From assembly GCA_048550035.1 (NCBI GenBank), contig JBLYYQ010000089.1, forward strand, positions 1 to 9,273: a stretch of 9,273 bases of DNA, in the 5' to 3' direction. Made by a program: the position numbers and the translations under genes. The DNA comes from JBLYYQ01 sp048550035 (GTDB lineage: Bacteria > Nitrospinota_A > UBA7883 > JBLYYQ01). Below, piece after piece: positions 1-7,037 of the stretch. Within the stretch, counting starts at the first letter, position 1. Each line of letters starts with the position of its first letter. Below the pieces are notes generated by a model. The model was not told where the DNA came from. It saw only the letters and a list, made by a program, of their open reading frames with translations, and made no database searches.

Positions 1-80
1 AATTTCTTTGATATTCACTATTGACTTAATCCTAGATAATCATAATTTAAACATTTTATATCTTTGCTACTTGATAAATG

Positions 81-110
81 ATTATAGAATAGTTGGCAAA
101 CATTTACCAA
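81..110 (-). promoter_or_regulatory. Possible leftward sigma-70 promoter
   Basis: On the minus strand a perfect TATAAT (81-86) lies 18 nt downstream of TTGGTA (105-110), which matches four of six -35 consensus bases. Transcription would run out of the left edge of the window, so its gene is not visible. In a region this rich in A and T such matches arise by chance, so the call is tentative. Confidence 0.3.
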
Positions 111-121
111 TAATGATTATT
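109..121. repeat. 13-bp palindrome next to the possible leftward promoter
   Basis: AATAATGATTATT is a perfect inverted repeat with 6-bp arms around one central base. It overlaps the -35 element of the possible leftward promoter by two bases. Its size and composition suit an operator for a Fur-family metalloregulator, but the match to a full 19-bp Fur box is good only over one half. Its regulatory role is inference. Confidence 0.25.
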
Positions 122-250
122 ACATCATACTTTTTTGCCATCACCGATGCAGATCTGTCTAAATTAGATAGATATTCTGAATTCAAGGTTTGAGATAGAT
201 ATAGAGACTCAGCAGATAAAGTCAGCTGCCAGAAAAAATATGATACCTAA

Positions 251-712
251 CTAGCCATGGTTAAAATATATAGCAAGTAAAACTGTAATAAATGCAAAGA
301 ACATCGCTGTTCTTTCCAATCTAGGGGCTAGCTTATTTAATACCATCATTCGATTTTTGTTACCAGATGCGATTGCTCGGACTTTAATTGGTCTAAGTAC
401 AAAGTGAAGAAAGAGTGCTATCAAAAGCGCCGAGCCACCTACGAGCGCTTTTACAAACAATATATTACTTGCAAAAAGCAGATCAAGGCGCGAATGTAAA
501 AAGTATAATGCAGTAATCGTCATTATGATGATGGTAGCATCCATACTACCTCTGATCCTTCTTCCCATGATCTTTTTTGCGCTCTCTTTTTTTTCTGATT
601 CTGGGAAAAGACCCATAATATCTTTGATGACAAGCTGTGTAACTATCATCGTAAAGAGAAATGCAGTTCCAAAAAATATATGTACTAATATGACTAATGT
701 ATCGATGCTCAT
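251..712 (-). CDS. Small four-helix integral membrane protein, possibly CopD-like
   Basis: This 153-residue protein has about four hydrophobic segments (roughly residues 5-28, 57-73, 82-107 and 133-150) joined by short basic loops, including KKIMGRRIRG at 47-56. Histidines sit inside or at the edge of helices: H11 in helix 1, H73 after helix 2 and H103 in helix 3. This resembles the CopD / DUF2269-type small membrane proteins, in which such histidines may bind haem or metal. The family call is by general resemblance only. The ATG start has an AAGG 11 nt upstream. The gene follows znuB by 88 nt in the same direction, and a weak promoter candidate lies in that gap, so it could be read with znuCB or on its own. 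The function is unknown; a metal-related role is suggested only by the neighbours. Confidence 0.75.
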   Translation of the reverse strand: MSIDTLVILVHIFFGTAFLFTMIVTQLVIKDIMGLFPESEKKESAKKIMGRRIRGSMDATIIIMTITALYFLHSRLDLLFASNILFVKALVGGSALLIALFLHFVLRPIKVRAIASGNKNRMMVLNKLAPRLERTAMFFAFITVLLAIYFNHG

Positions 713-746
713 TTAAATATTTACCTTGCTTTGTAGTTTTTTTTAG

Positions 747-775
747 ATAGTAGCTAAACTAGATATCAAATGCAA
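747..775 (-). promoter_or_regulatory. Weak promoter candidate for the small membrane protein
   Basis: On the minus strand TTGCAT (770-775) and TACTAT (747-752) are separated by 17 nt and lie just upstream of the start at 712. The spacing is ideal, but only three and four bases respectively match the sigma-70 consensus. No terminator-like hairpin is visible between this site and the end of znuB, so readthrough from znuCB is equally possible. Confidence 0.22.
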
Positions 776-800
776 GACAATAGTAGAGGGAAGGGTCTGG

Positions 801-1616
801 TTAATCAAATTGTAAAGTGATGATATAGCTAATAGAAGCAGTCGTCAAAAATATTACTGTTTCAGAGACAACTATTGATGGACCGGTCGGGGTGTCAAAA
901 ATAACAGATCCGACGATACCTATTATCACAGATGCAACGCCAAGAATGGATGAGTATATTGCCATTAATTCAGGAGATTTAGCAAATTGCTTTGCAGTGG
1001 CTGCAGGGATAATCAGTAATGAAGTTATAAGTAGCACCCCAACAATCCGTATTGAGATTACAACAACAATGACCATCAATAACATAAGGATTATGCTCAT
1101 AAGCGTGGTGTTGACCCCTTCAGCTTTAGCTAAATCTTCATTAATGGACATCAGTGTTAGTGATGACCAGACAAAAGCGATGATTGTTAATGCGCTCACT
1201 GCACCGATGTAGATTAGTGCAACTTCAGAGTTAGTTATAGTAAGGATATCACCAAAGAGGTAGCTATGAAGATCGAGCCTAGCCTCTTTTACAAAGCTAA
1301 TGGCGACAAGCCCAATTGCGAGCCCTGAGTGTGCTAATATACCGAGCAAGGTATCGCTAGAAAGATTGAAGCGTTGCTTAACCCATACAAAAAAGAGTGC
1401 AAAGATTATGCAGATAACTAAGACTGTGATATTTGTGTTACTACCAATGAGAAGTCCTAACGCTACGCCAAGAAGCGAACTGTGAGCTAACGAATCACCA
1501 AAGTAAGCCATCTTGTTCCAGACTATAAAGCAGCCAATAACTCCAGCTAACAGTGCAACTCCAATACCTCCTAATAATGCTCTTATAACAAATGTGTCAA
1601 ATAGTGGGTCTAGCAT
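801..1616 (-). CDS. znuB: ZnuB, zinc ABC transporter permease
   Basis: This is the inner-membrane channel of the ZnuABC zinc importer, in the ABC-3 permease family. The 271-residue length is normal for the family, and the chain is almost entirely hydrophobic, with about eight helices. Family signatures are visible: YFGDSLAHSSLLGVALG near residues 38-54, matching the conserved GD-LAHS segment of ZnuB and MntB-type permeases; GILAHSGLAIGL near 92; and RIVGVLLITSLLIIPAATA in the C-terminal half, the loop that couples to the ATPase. The ATG shares one base with the znuC stop (TAATG), a classic translational-coupling junction, so ZnuC and ZnuB should be made together. A manganese or iron ABC-3 permease would look similar; pairing with a His-loop ZnuA and a ZnuC with a His-rich tail favours zinc. 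Confidence 0.93.
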   Translation of the reverse strand: MLDPLFDTFVIRALLGGIGVALLAGVIGCFIVWNKMAYFGDSLAHSSLLGVALGLLIGSNTNITVLVICIIFALFFVWVKQRFNLSSDTLLGILAHSGLAIGLVAISFVKEARLDLHSYLFGDILTITNSEVALIYIGAVSALTIIAFVWSSLTLMSINEDLAKAEGVNTTLMSIILMLLMVIVVVISIRIVGVLLITSLLIIPAATAKQFAKSPELMAIYSSILGVASVIIGIVGSVIFDTPTGPSIVVSETVIFLTTASISYIITLQFD

Positions 1617-2344
1617 TATGGTGTATCAGTGTGGGTATGGCTATGGCTATGGTTGTGGTCATAGACACTAATGAGCTTTGCAGCCTCATCACCGAAGAGT
1701 GATGCAAATTCTGGAGACTCTGTCACATCGTGCGGTTTCCCAGAGCAACATATATGGTTAAAGAGGCAAAGCACATTTCGGGTAGATGACATCACTAATC
1801 GTAGATCATGTGATACCATAAGAATGCTGATGCTATGTTCCAGATACATCTTTTCTAGTAGTTGATAAAATTCTAGCTGACCAGATAGATCTAAATTTTG
1901 TGTCGGTTCATCTAAGACGAGCAAGTCAGGCTTACCAATCATAGCGCGAGCTAGTAGGACTCTTTGTAGCTCACCGCCTGAGAGGGTATTCAAATCACTT
2001 GCCAAGAGCCTCTCAATCTTAGTTTCGACTGCAATTTGTTGAACTTCATCATCCAAAGCATGGTTGTTTAATAGCAAGAATCGTTTGGTAGTAATCGGGA
2101 GAGTATGATCTAAAACTAACCGCTGAGGCGAATAGCCGACTGATAAATTTTCTTTACGAATAATTGTACCTGTAGTCGGTGGAAAAAAGTTAAGTAGACA
2201 TTTAAGTAGTGTGGTTTTCCCAGCACCATTCGGACCAATGATAGTGGTGAAGTCTTCCTTGTCAATTTTTATAGATACATCAGTTAGGATTGATTTTTGA
2301 TTTCTCCTAAGCGATATATTGTCAGCTAAAATTAGATGCTCCAT
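1616..2344 (-). CDS. znuC: ZnuC, zinc ABC transporter ATPase
   Basis: This cytoplasmic ATPase powers zinc import through ZnuB. The 242-residue chain has all the ABC landmarks in order: Walker A GPNGAGKTT (37-45), Q-loop around Q74, signature LSGGE (121-125), Walker B LLVLDEP (141-147) and switch histidine H179 in VSHD. Features particular to ZnuC are the segment NHICCSGKP (196-204) and a histidine-rich C-terminus (HNHSHSHTHT, 230-239). The E. coli protein also ends in a His-rich stretch, thought to sense or bind zinc. The ATG at 2342-2344 has no strong Shine-Dalgarno sequence. The gene is divergent from znuA across a 196-bp region, the same arrangement as in enteric bacteria, where Zur represses both directions. 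Confidence 0.95.
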   Translation of the reverse strand: MEHLILADNISLRRNQKSILTDVSIKIDKEDFTTIIGPNGAGKTTLLKCLLNFFPPTTGTIIRKENLSVGYSPQRLVLDHTLPITTKRFLLLNNHALDDEVQQIAVETKIERLLASDLNTLSGGELQRVLLARAMIGKPDLLVLDEPTQNLDLSGQLEFYQLLEKMYLEHSISILMVSHDLRLVMSSTRNVLCLFNHICCSGKPHDVTESPEFASLFGDEAAKLISVYDHNHSHSHTHTDTP

Positions 2345-2540
2345 AATCTAATAAGTCTAGCACTTATTTATTAAGAATAGTAATTCTAATCGTTAATTTT
2401 TTTGCTTAGCTTTAAGGATGCTACTTATAATATGAAACTCTAGGTGAAGCTATGACTTAACTGTTGACATTCTGTTTATAGATAACTATGATAGCAACGA
2501 TTATAAATCAGTCACTATATACTCTGTTGGTAAAGGCCAA
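2345..2540. promoter_or_regulatory. Divergent znuC-znuA regulatory region
   Basis: This 196-bp gene-free region must hold the promoters for both znuCB (leftward) and znuA (rightward). The znuA promoter is clear; no equally good leftward promoter was found. In gammaproteobacteria with this layout the zinc repressor Zur normally binds here. No close match to the enteric Zur box was recognised. Two imperfect inverted repeats are possible operators: TTATAGATAACTATGA (2476-2491), overlapping the znuA -10 element, and AGAAT-AGTA-ATTCT (2374-2387), nearer znuC. Both are short and AT-rich, so either could be chance. Confidence 0.5.
2464..2492 (+). promoter_or_regulatory. znuA sigma-70 promoter
   Basis: A perfect -35 TTGACA (2464-2469) and a five-of-six -10 TATGAT (2487-2492) are separated by the optimal 17 nt. 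Initiation would fall near 2499, leaving a 5' leader of about 40 nt before the znuA ATG. A promoter this strong suggests high expression when derepressed, which fits a zinc-starvation gene. The -10 element is covered by an imperfect inverted repeat that could be an operator. Confidence 0.65.
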
Positions 2541-3593
2541 ATGAAACATAAGATTTTTGTTTTTCTATTATTTGCTATTGCTTTCACAAATCATTCAATT
2601 GCAAGTAATCATTCAATCAGCAAAAATGATCCAGTCAGCAAAAATGATTCAATTGTTGCAACTATAAAGCCACTTCATTCTTTAGTGGAATCGGTAGTAG
2701 GGGATAGTGGTAAGGTCGAACTTCTTCTGCAAGGATCAGAATCGCCACATACTTTTCAGATGAAGCCGTCACATCTTGTAATGCTACATAAGGGGGCAGT
2801 TGTATTTTATATTGATAAGGATCTAGAATTTTTTCTAGAGAGAGTGATCAGGCAACTGCCAAAATCTGTACATACGGTGGAAATTAGTAGTAGCTTGCCA
2901 AGCAATCAGCTCCTTTTTAATCGGAGCAGTAATTTTGATGCTCAAGATAAGTTAGATGATAAAGATAAGCAGCATGAGAACCATAACGACAAGCATACTG
3001 CCGACAAACATACTGCTGACAAGCATACTGCCGATAAGCATAAGGAAGAAGATCACCATCACCACCATGCTAGTGGCATCTACGATTCACATATATGGCT
3101 TGATCCTGATAATGCAAAGGAGATTGTCAAAATAGTTAGAGATCGTCTCATACAACTTTTCCCTGAAAATAAAAAGATATATATTACCAATAGTAATAAT
3201 GTTATCGATAGAATCGATATGTTAGATATGAAGATCAAAAAGATGCTCTCCAATATTAAAGATCGACGCTTCCTAGCATTTCATGATGCATATCAATATT
3301 TTGAGCGCCATTATAATTTGAAAATAGTTGCCACTATTCTTACCGAGCCTAATGACTTTATATCGGCATCGCATTTGAGTAAGATCCGCATGATAATTGA
3401 GAAGCAGAAAATTAAATGTGTTTTTCATGAGCCACAATTCAGCCAGAAGCTAACTAAGAATGTTACTGAAGGATTGGATATAGAGACAATGAGCCTAGAC
3501 CCTGTAGGGGCATCAATCAAACCAGGGCGCAATCTATATTTCAAGCTTATGGAGCAGCTTGCAACCAACATCAAAAGGTGTATGGAGCAGTAG
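2541..3593 (+). CDS. znuA: ZnuA, periplasmic zinc-binding protein
   Basis: This is the high-affinity zinc receptor that delivers zinc to ZnuB (cluster A-1 solute-binding family). The 350-residue precursor opens with a Sec signal peptide: basic MKHK, a hydrophobic core to about residue 16, and likely cleavage after A21 (S-I-A). Likely zinc ligands are H70 (SPHTF), H184 (DSHIWLDP) and H248 (FHDAY). Between the first two is the acidic, histidine-rich loop typical of ZnuA (about 133-177), with DKHTA repeats and HHHHH at 172-176. C293 and C347 match the cysteine pair that forms the ZnuA C-terminal disulfide, and LDPVGASIKPGRN (319-331) is a family signature. AAAGG lies four bases before the ATG. 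Two in-frame tandem repeats (six- and five-residue units) are unusual and are listed separately. The His-loop makes zinc more likely than manganese as substrate. Confidence 0.95.
   Translation: MKHKIFVFLLFAIAFTNHSIASNHSISKNDPVSKNDSIVATIKPLHSLVESVVGDSGKVELLLQGSESPHTFQMKPSHLVMLHKGAVVFYIDKDLEFFLERVIRQLPKSVHTVEISSSLPSNQLLFNRSSNFDAQDKLDDKDKQHENHNDKHTADKHTADKHTADKHKEEDHHHHHASGIYDSHIWLDPDNAKEIVKIVRDRLIQLFPENKKIYITNSNNVIDRIDMLDMKIKKMLSNIKDRRFLAFHDAYQYFERHYNLKIVATILTEPNDFISASHLSKIRMIIEKQKIKCVFHEPQFSQKLTKNVTEGLDIETMSLDPVGASIKPGRNLYFKLMEQLATNIKRCMEQ
2589..2648 (+). repeat. 18-bp period tandem repeat at the ZnuA signal-peptide junction
   Basis: The DNA repeats with an 18-bp period. AATCATTCAAT occurs at 2589 and 2607, and TCAGCAAAAATGAT at 2617 and 2635. 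The encoded residues 17-36 read as successive six-residue units NHSIAS, NHSISK, NDPVSK, then NDS. The repeat spans the predicted signal-peptide cleavage site and extends the flexible N-terminus of the mature protein. It keeps frame, so it is tolerated and probably arose by slipped-strand duplication. Confidence 0.85.
2988..3041 (+). repeat. 15-bp tandem repeats coding DKHTA in the ZnuA His-loop
   Basis: Three 15-bp units start at 2988, 3003 and 3018, with a partial fourth at 3033. They encode DKHTA three times and then DKH (residues 150-167). The first and third units are identical; the second differs only at two synonymous third-codon bases, AAA for AAG and GCT for GCC. Each unit adds one histidine to the metal-gathering loop, so copy number could change loop length and zinc capacity without breaking the frame. 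Confidence 0.9.
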
Positions 3594-3606
3594 TCAAAAT
3601 TAAAGC

Positions 3607-3631
3607 GGAAACGGTATAATTACTGCCTTCC
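3607..3631 (-). terminator. Possible weak terminator hairpin after murJ
   Basis: GGAA-(AC)-GGTA pairs with TGCC-TTCC around a 7-nt loop, giving an eight-pair stem with a two-base bulge and one G-T wobble. On the minus strand it is followed by a T-rich run (TTTAATTTT), as expected for a factor-independent terminator of the murJ transcript. It overlaps the murJ stop codon, and its stem is short. On the plus strand no T-run follows at once, so it is a poor terminator for znuA. Confidence 0.28.
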
Positions 3632-5212
3632 CAATGATGCTTTTAATCTCTTAATTAAAAAATCTTTTGCTTCAATCGCTTCATCTGTTTTTAAGATCAA
3701 GGTGACTGTTGCATATAGAAAAATTCCAGCAATGATAATTCCGATTAACAGAAAAAACCGAGTGATAAGACCTTCTTCAAAGTTGAAAAATTGATTAGAA
3801 AGATAGTAGACAGTAAGTCCCATAACTGAAGCTCCGACTAGAGCTTTGATAGTTGAGTTCAGAATCATTCTACCATTAATCCATTTCAGTCGATTTCGTA
3901 GCAAATAGAGCTGGAAGAGGATACTAACCGTCATTGTGATAGAGGTTGCAAGAGCTAATCCGGCATGTGCTAACGAATCTAGCAATATTATACATAAAAA
4001 AAGATGTAGCACCGTTGCAATGGCATGTGTTTTAAGATGAGCAAATCCAGCATTTAGTGAATAAAATGCAGACATTAAAACATGCGACATTGTAGTAGCT
4101 GGTAATCCGACTGCAAGCATAACAGTTGCGATGGCTGTATCTTTTCGATCAAAAATTGTAAATGCTCCTCGTTCAAAGAGTAGATTGACAATTTCATCTG
4201 AAAGTACAGCAAGACCGACTGCAGCAGGAATCGCTATAAGAAGTAGTACTCTAATTGAATAGGAGATAATCTCACGAAATTTATCAAGGTTATCAGATGA
4301 TGATTCTTTAGATAGATAAGGGAATATTACCAATCCAAATGAGGCACCGAATATACCTACTATTATATTCGAAAGTGAGTTTGCATAATAGAGAAAAGTT
4401 ATACTGCCAGCTTTCAATGTGGACGCAAAAATCAATGTAACAAGAGCATTGATTTGAGTAACCGCTGCATAGAGCCCTCCTGAAGCCATTAACCATCCCA
4501 ATGATTTCATGTACTTGCCACGGAGATTGAAATTTATGATATATCTGTACCCAATTGAGATGAGTGGCTTAAATATAAAAAGTAGATGAGCTGTTCCGCC
4601 AATCAGTACCCCAACTGCTAATGCATAAATAGGATAATGAAACATACTAGTTAAAGTTAGAGCTGATGTAATGATGGAAATGTTTAGCATTACCGGGGCA
4701 AGTGCTGGGATGAAAAAAATTTTGAAGTAGTTTAGATATCCAGATAAAATACTGGCTAACGATATTAAGACAAGATAAGGAAGTGTAATTCTTGTTAGGT
4801 TGATAGCTAATGTTAGCTGTTCCGGATTGTTGGCAAACCCAGGTGCAACTATTAGTACTAATGACTCTGTAAAGATCTCAAGTACAATCAGTAACATTAT
4901 CGAAAATATTGAAAATAGAGTTATAATCTTACCTGTGAATTTCATCGCCTCATAGCGGCCTAGTTCTTTATCGACTTTTGATAATGTTGGGATGAACGAT
5001 TTGGTCATTGCACCTTCAGCTGTTAGCTGTCTTAACATATTAGGGATTCTAAATGCTAAGACAAAAGCATCGGTGGCATAATTTGCACCAAAGACTGAAG
5101 CGATGACTAAATCTCTAATATAGCCTAGTATTCGTGATGCAAATATTGCAATGCTAACTAATATAGTTGATCGAGATAATTTTTGATCTGCTACCAAGGT
5201 AGGTTCTTTCAT
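3620..5212 (-). CDS. murJ: MurJ, lipid II flippase (MviN family)
   Basis: MurJ moves the peptidoglycan precursor lipid II across the inner membrane. The chain is about 530 residues with some 14 hydrophobic helices, close to the 511 of E. coli MurJ. Charged residues of the central cavity are present. Counting from the ATG at 5210-5212, they are R27 and R33 (SRILGYIRD), D48 (TDAF) and R61 (LRQLTAEGA), with the same spacing as R18, R24, D39 and R52 of E. coli. A TTG at 5225-5227 could add five residues, but the only nearby SD-like AGGA abuts it with no spacing, so ATG is preferred. That AGGA is 15 nt from the ATG, so neither start is ideal. The start is 2-17 nt after the ptsI stop, so murJ is probably co-transcribed with the PTS genes. 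Other MATE/MVF lipid flippases are less likely given these residues. Confidence 0.93.
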   Translation of the reverse strand: MKEPTLVADQKLSRSTILVSIAIFASRILGYIRDLVIASVFGANYATDAFVLAFRIPNMLRQLTAEGAMTKSFIPTLSKVDKELGRYEAMKFTGKIITLFSIFSIMLLIVLEIFTESLVLIVAPGFANNPEQLTLAINLTRITLPYLVLISLASILSGYLNYFKIFFIPALAPVMLNISIITSALTLTSMFHYPIYALAVGVLIGGTAHLLFIFKPLISIGYRYIINFNLRGKYMKSLGWLMASGGLYAAVTQINALVTLIFASTLKAGSITFLYYANSLSNIIVGIFGASFGLVIFPYLSKESSSDNLDKFREIISYSIRVLLLIAIPAAVGLAVLSDEIVNLLFERGAFTIFDRKDTAIATVMLAVGLPATTMSHVLMSAFYSLNAGFAHLKTHAIATVLHLFLCIILLDSLAHAGLALATSITMTVSILFQLYLLRNRLKWINGRMILNSTIKALVGASVMGLTVYYLSNQFFNFEEGLITRFFLLIGIIIAGIFLYATVTLILKTDEAIEAKDFLIKRLKASLGRQ

Positions 5213-5229
5213 GGTCAGTTTTGGCAATC

Positions 5230-7008
5230 CTAAATTTTGCTACTAACATCATCTTTTATATAATCTGCAACTTCTGATTTGACAAGTCTTATAATCTCTT
5301 CAGTATTATCAAGATTGATGACTTTGGTTGCCAATGCTTGAGCTTCGCTAATCGATATTTCGCGGATAAATTTTTTGATTCTTGCAATTGAGTGGACATC
5401 CATAGAGAGGGATTTAACATCACCTAACCCAAGGAGTATGATAACTGTGAGTGGATCTTGCGCCATCTCACCACAGATTGAAACAGAGGTGTTAGTTTCG
5501 TTGGCAATCTTTATTACTGATGCCACGAGGCGCAATATTGCAGGGGATAACGGTTGATAAAGATAAGCAACCTTCTCATTAGCCCTATCAATTGCCATTG
5601 AAAACTGGATCAGGTCATTAGTCCCTATCGAAAAAAATGAACAATGATTGGAGAGCTCACGAGCTAATATAACTGCAGATGGCGTTTCAATCATTACGCC
5701 AGTTTCGATATCTTCTTTGAACTGTTTGCCTGCCGCCCTCAGTTCTGATTTTGATAGTTCTACAATCTTGTTTGCTTCAATTAACTCTTCCACTGCTGTG
5801 ATTAGTGGAAACATTATTTTTAGATTGCCATGAATTGCAGCACGTAAGATTGCTTTTATTTGAGTTTTGAAAATATCTACATTCTGGAGGCAAAATCGAA
5901 TTGCTCTAAGACCTAAGGCAGGATTGGCTTCATCATCAAAATATGGGGCACTAGCATGAAGTTTATCTGCACCGATATCTAATGTTCGAACTAATGCAAA
6001 ATTATCTCCTTTTAAGATTGTGGCTAGTTTCTTATACTGCTCATACTGATTCTCCTCGTCAGGCCAGCTATTATCATTAATGAATATATATTCAGTCCGA
6101 AATAGACCTACACTTCCAGCTCCATATTTATCTAACCGATCAATATCCTTAGTTGTTTCAATGTTCGCTTGCACATTGATCTTGATACCATCGGTTGTGA
6201 TGGCATCTAAATCTTTCTGGGCAGTAGCATCTTCATCAAAATAGAGCCATCGTTGGCGATATTTATTATATAGCTCAAACTGCTGCTTGCTCGGTTTATG
6301 GATGATCTCACCACGAATACCATCTAACACTATAGGATCACCAGATGAAATGATGGATGATATATTCTTTAAGCCAACAACAGCAGGGATATCCATCGAT
6401 GATGCTAAAATTCCTACATGTGATGTCTTCCCTCCTGAGTCAATTGCAAAGCCTATTATATTTTGCCGGTCAAACTTTAATGTATCAGATGGAGTCAAGT
6501 TATGGGCAATAACTATTACAGGCTCCTCAAGGTTATCTAATGGAGATCCAATATCTTCGCCTGATAAATAGCGTTGCAATTTTGTTATCGCCTGCTCGAT
6601 ATCATTTAACCGTTCGTGAAAATAAGGATCCTTGAATTTGCTAAATTTTGCTACATACTTTTCTCTTAGGATCTTTAATGCCCACTCAGCATTGCATTTG
6701 TGATCTTCGATTATTCGGACAACTTTTTTTTGCATCGATGGATCGTGCAATATTTGACGGTGGGCATCTACTAGTATTAATGGAGTTTCGTCACCTAGAA
6801 CCTCTTTGGCCTGATTTGATATTTGGGCAATTTCATTTGAGCACTCTTCAACTTTATCTAAAAATCGGGTGACCTCGTTTGATACATCTTCTGATGATTT
6901 AAGATGATGTTCTATTGCACAGATCATATGACTATCTTGAAGGTATGCTCGCCCCATAACTATCCCATGAGAGGCTGCTATTCCTTTGTAAATATTATGT
7001 TCGTCCAT
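5230..7008 (-). CDS. ptsI: PTS Enzyme I (PEP-protein phosphotransferase)
   Basis: Enzyme I autophosphorylates from PEP and passes the phosphate to HPr, the entry step of the phosphotransferase system in the cytoplasm. The 592 residues (E. coli 575) show the HPr-binding N-terminal domain, the phosphohistidine H197 in GGKTSHVGILA, and a complete PEP-binding barrel: R304 in GLFRTEY, FPLITAVEEL (400-409), GVMIETPSAV (437-446), IGTNDLIQF (461-469) and catalytic C512 in ICGEMAQDP. There is no N-terminal GAF domain, so this is classical EI and not the nitrogen-PTS enzyme PtsP. It lies 29 nt after ptsH and just before murJ. The ATG lacks a well-placed Shine-Dalgarno; the nearest purine run, AAAAGGG, is about 18 nt upstream. 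Confidence 0.95.
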   Translation of the reverse strand: MDEHNIYKGIAASHGIVMGRAYLQDSHMICAIEHHLKSSEDVSNEVTRFLDKVEECSNEIAQISNQAKEVLGDETPLILVDAHRQILHDPSMQKKVVRIIEDHKCNAEWALKILREKYVAKFSKFKDPYFHERLNDIEQAITKLQRYLSGEDIGSPLDNLEEPVIVIAHNLTPSDTLKFDRQNIIGFAIDSGGKTSHVGILASSMDIPAVVGLKNISSIISSGDPIVLDGIRGEIIHKPSKQQFELYNKYRQRWLYFDEDATAQKDLDAITTDGIKINVQANIETTKDIDRLDKYGAGSVGLFRTEYIFINDNSWPDEENQYEQYKKLATILKGDNFALVRTLDIGADKLHASAPYFDDEANPALGLRAIRFCLQNVDIFKTQIKAILRAAIHGNLKIMFPLITAVEELIEANKIVELSKSELRAAGKQFKEDIETGVMIETPSAVILARELSNHCSFFSIGTNDLIQFSMAIDRANEKVAYLYQPLSPAILRLVASVIKIANETNTSVSICGEMAQDPLTVIILLGLGDVKSLSMDVHSIARIKKFIREISISEAQALATKVINLDNTEEIIRLVKSEVADYIKDDVSSKI

Positions 7009-7037
7009 AATTTTAAAAGATACTTGCCCTTTTGTCT

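Larger units (their letters stand above)
1..250. other. AT-rich stretch with no supported gene
   Basis: No convincing coding region lies between the window edge and the stop of the small membrane protein at 251. A rightward frame is open from position 2 to 193, but it has only a TTG start, no ribosome binding site and no recognisable motif. A leftward frame is also open over about 82-247; its only ATG (139-141) would give 19 residues. Two possible regulatory elements fall here and are listed separately: a leftward sigma-70-like promoter (81-110) and a 13-bp palindrome (109-121). No strong hairpin followed by a T-run was seen after the gene that ends at 251. Confidence 0.6.

Noticed and set aside
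8..193. Rightward 61-residue open frame, open from the window edge
   Set aside because: It has a TTG start, no ribosome binding site, no recognised motif and very AT-rich composition. A faint resemblance to a receiver-domain tail (LPIMIITSY) is not followed by the expected Lys-Pro segment. A gene entering from the left cannot be fully excluded.
713..800. Terminator between znuB and the small membrane protein
   Set aside because: An A-rich run and short self-complementary bits are present, but there is no GC-containing stem followed by a T-run on the coding strand.
892..1212. 106-residue rightward frame inside znuB
   Set aside because: It is antisense to a clear ABC permease with intact family motifs and has no features of its own.
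4308..4496. 62-residue leftward frame inside murJ
   Set aside because: It is an out-of-frame shadow of murJ on the same strand, with no start signal or motif.
5213..5227. TTG at 5225-5227 as the murJ start
   Set aside because: The only SD-like AGGA touches the TTG with no spacing. An ATG five codons later is more plausible, though its own spacing of 15 nt is long, so the choice is not settled.
6287..6571. 94-residue rightward frame inside ptsI
   Set aside because: It is the complement of the Enzyme I phosphohistidine region and has no independent support.
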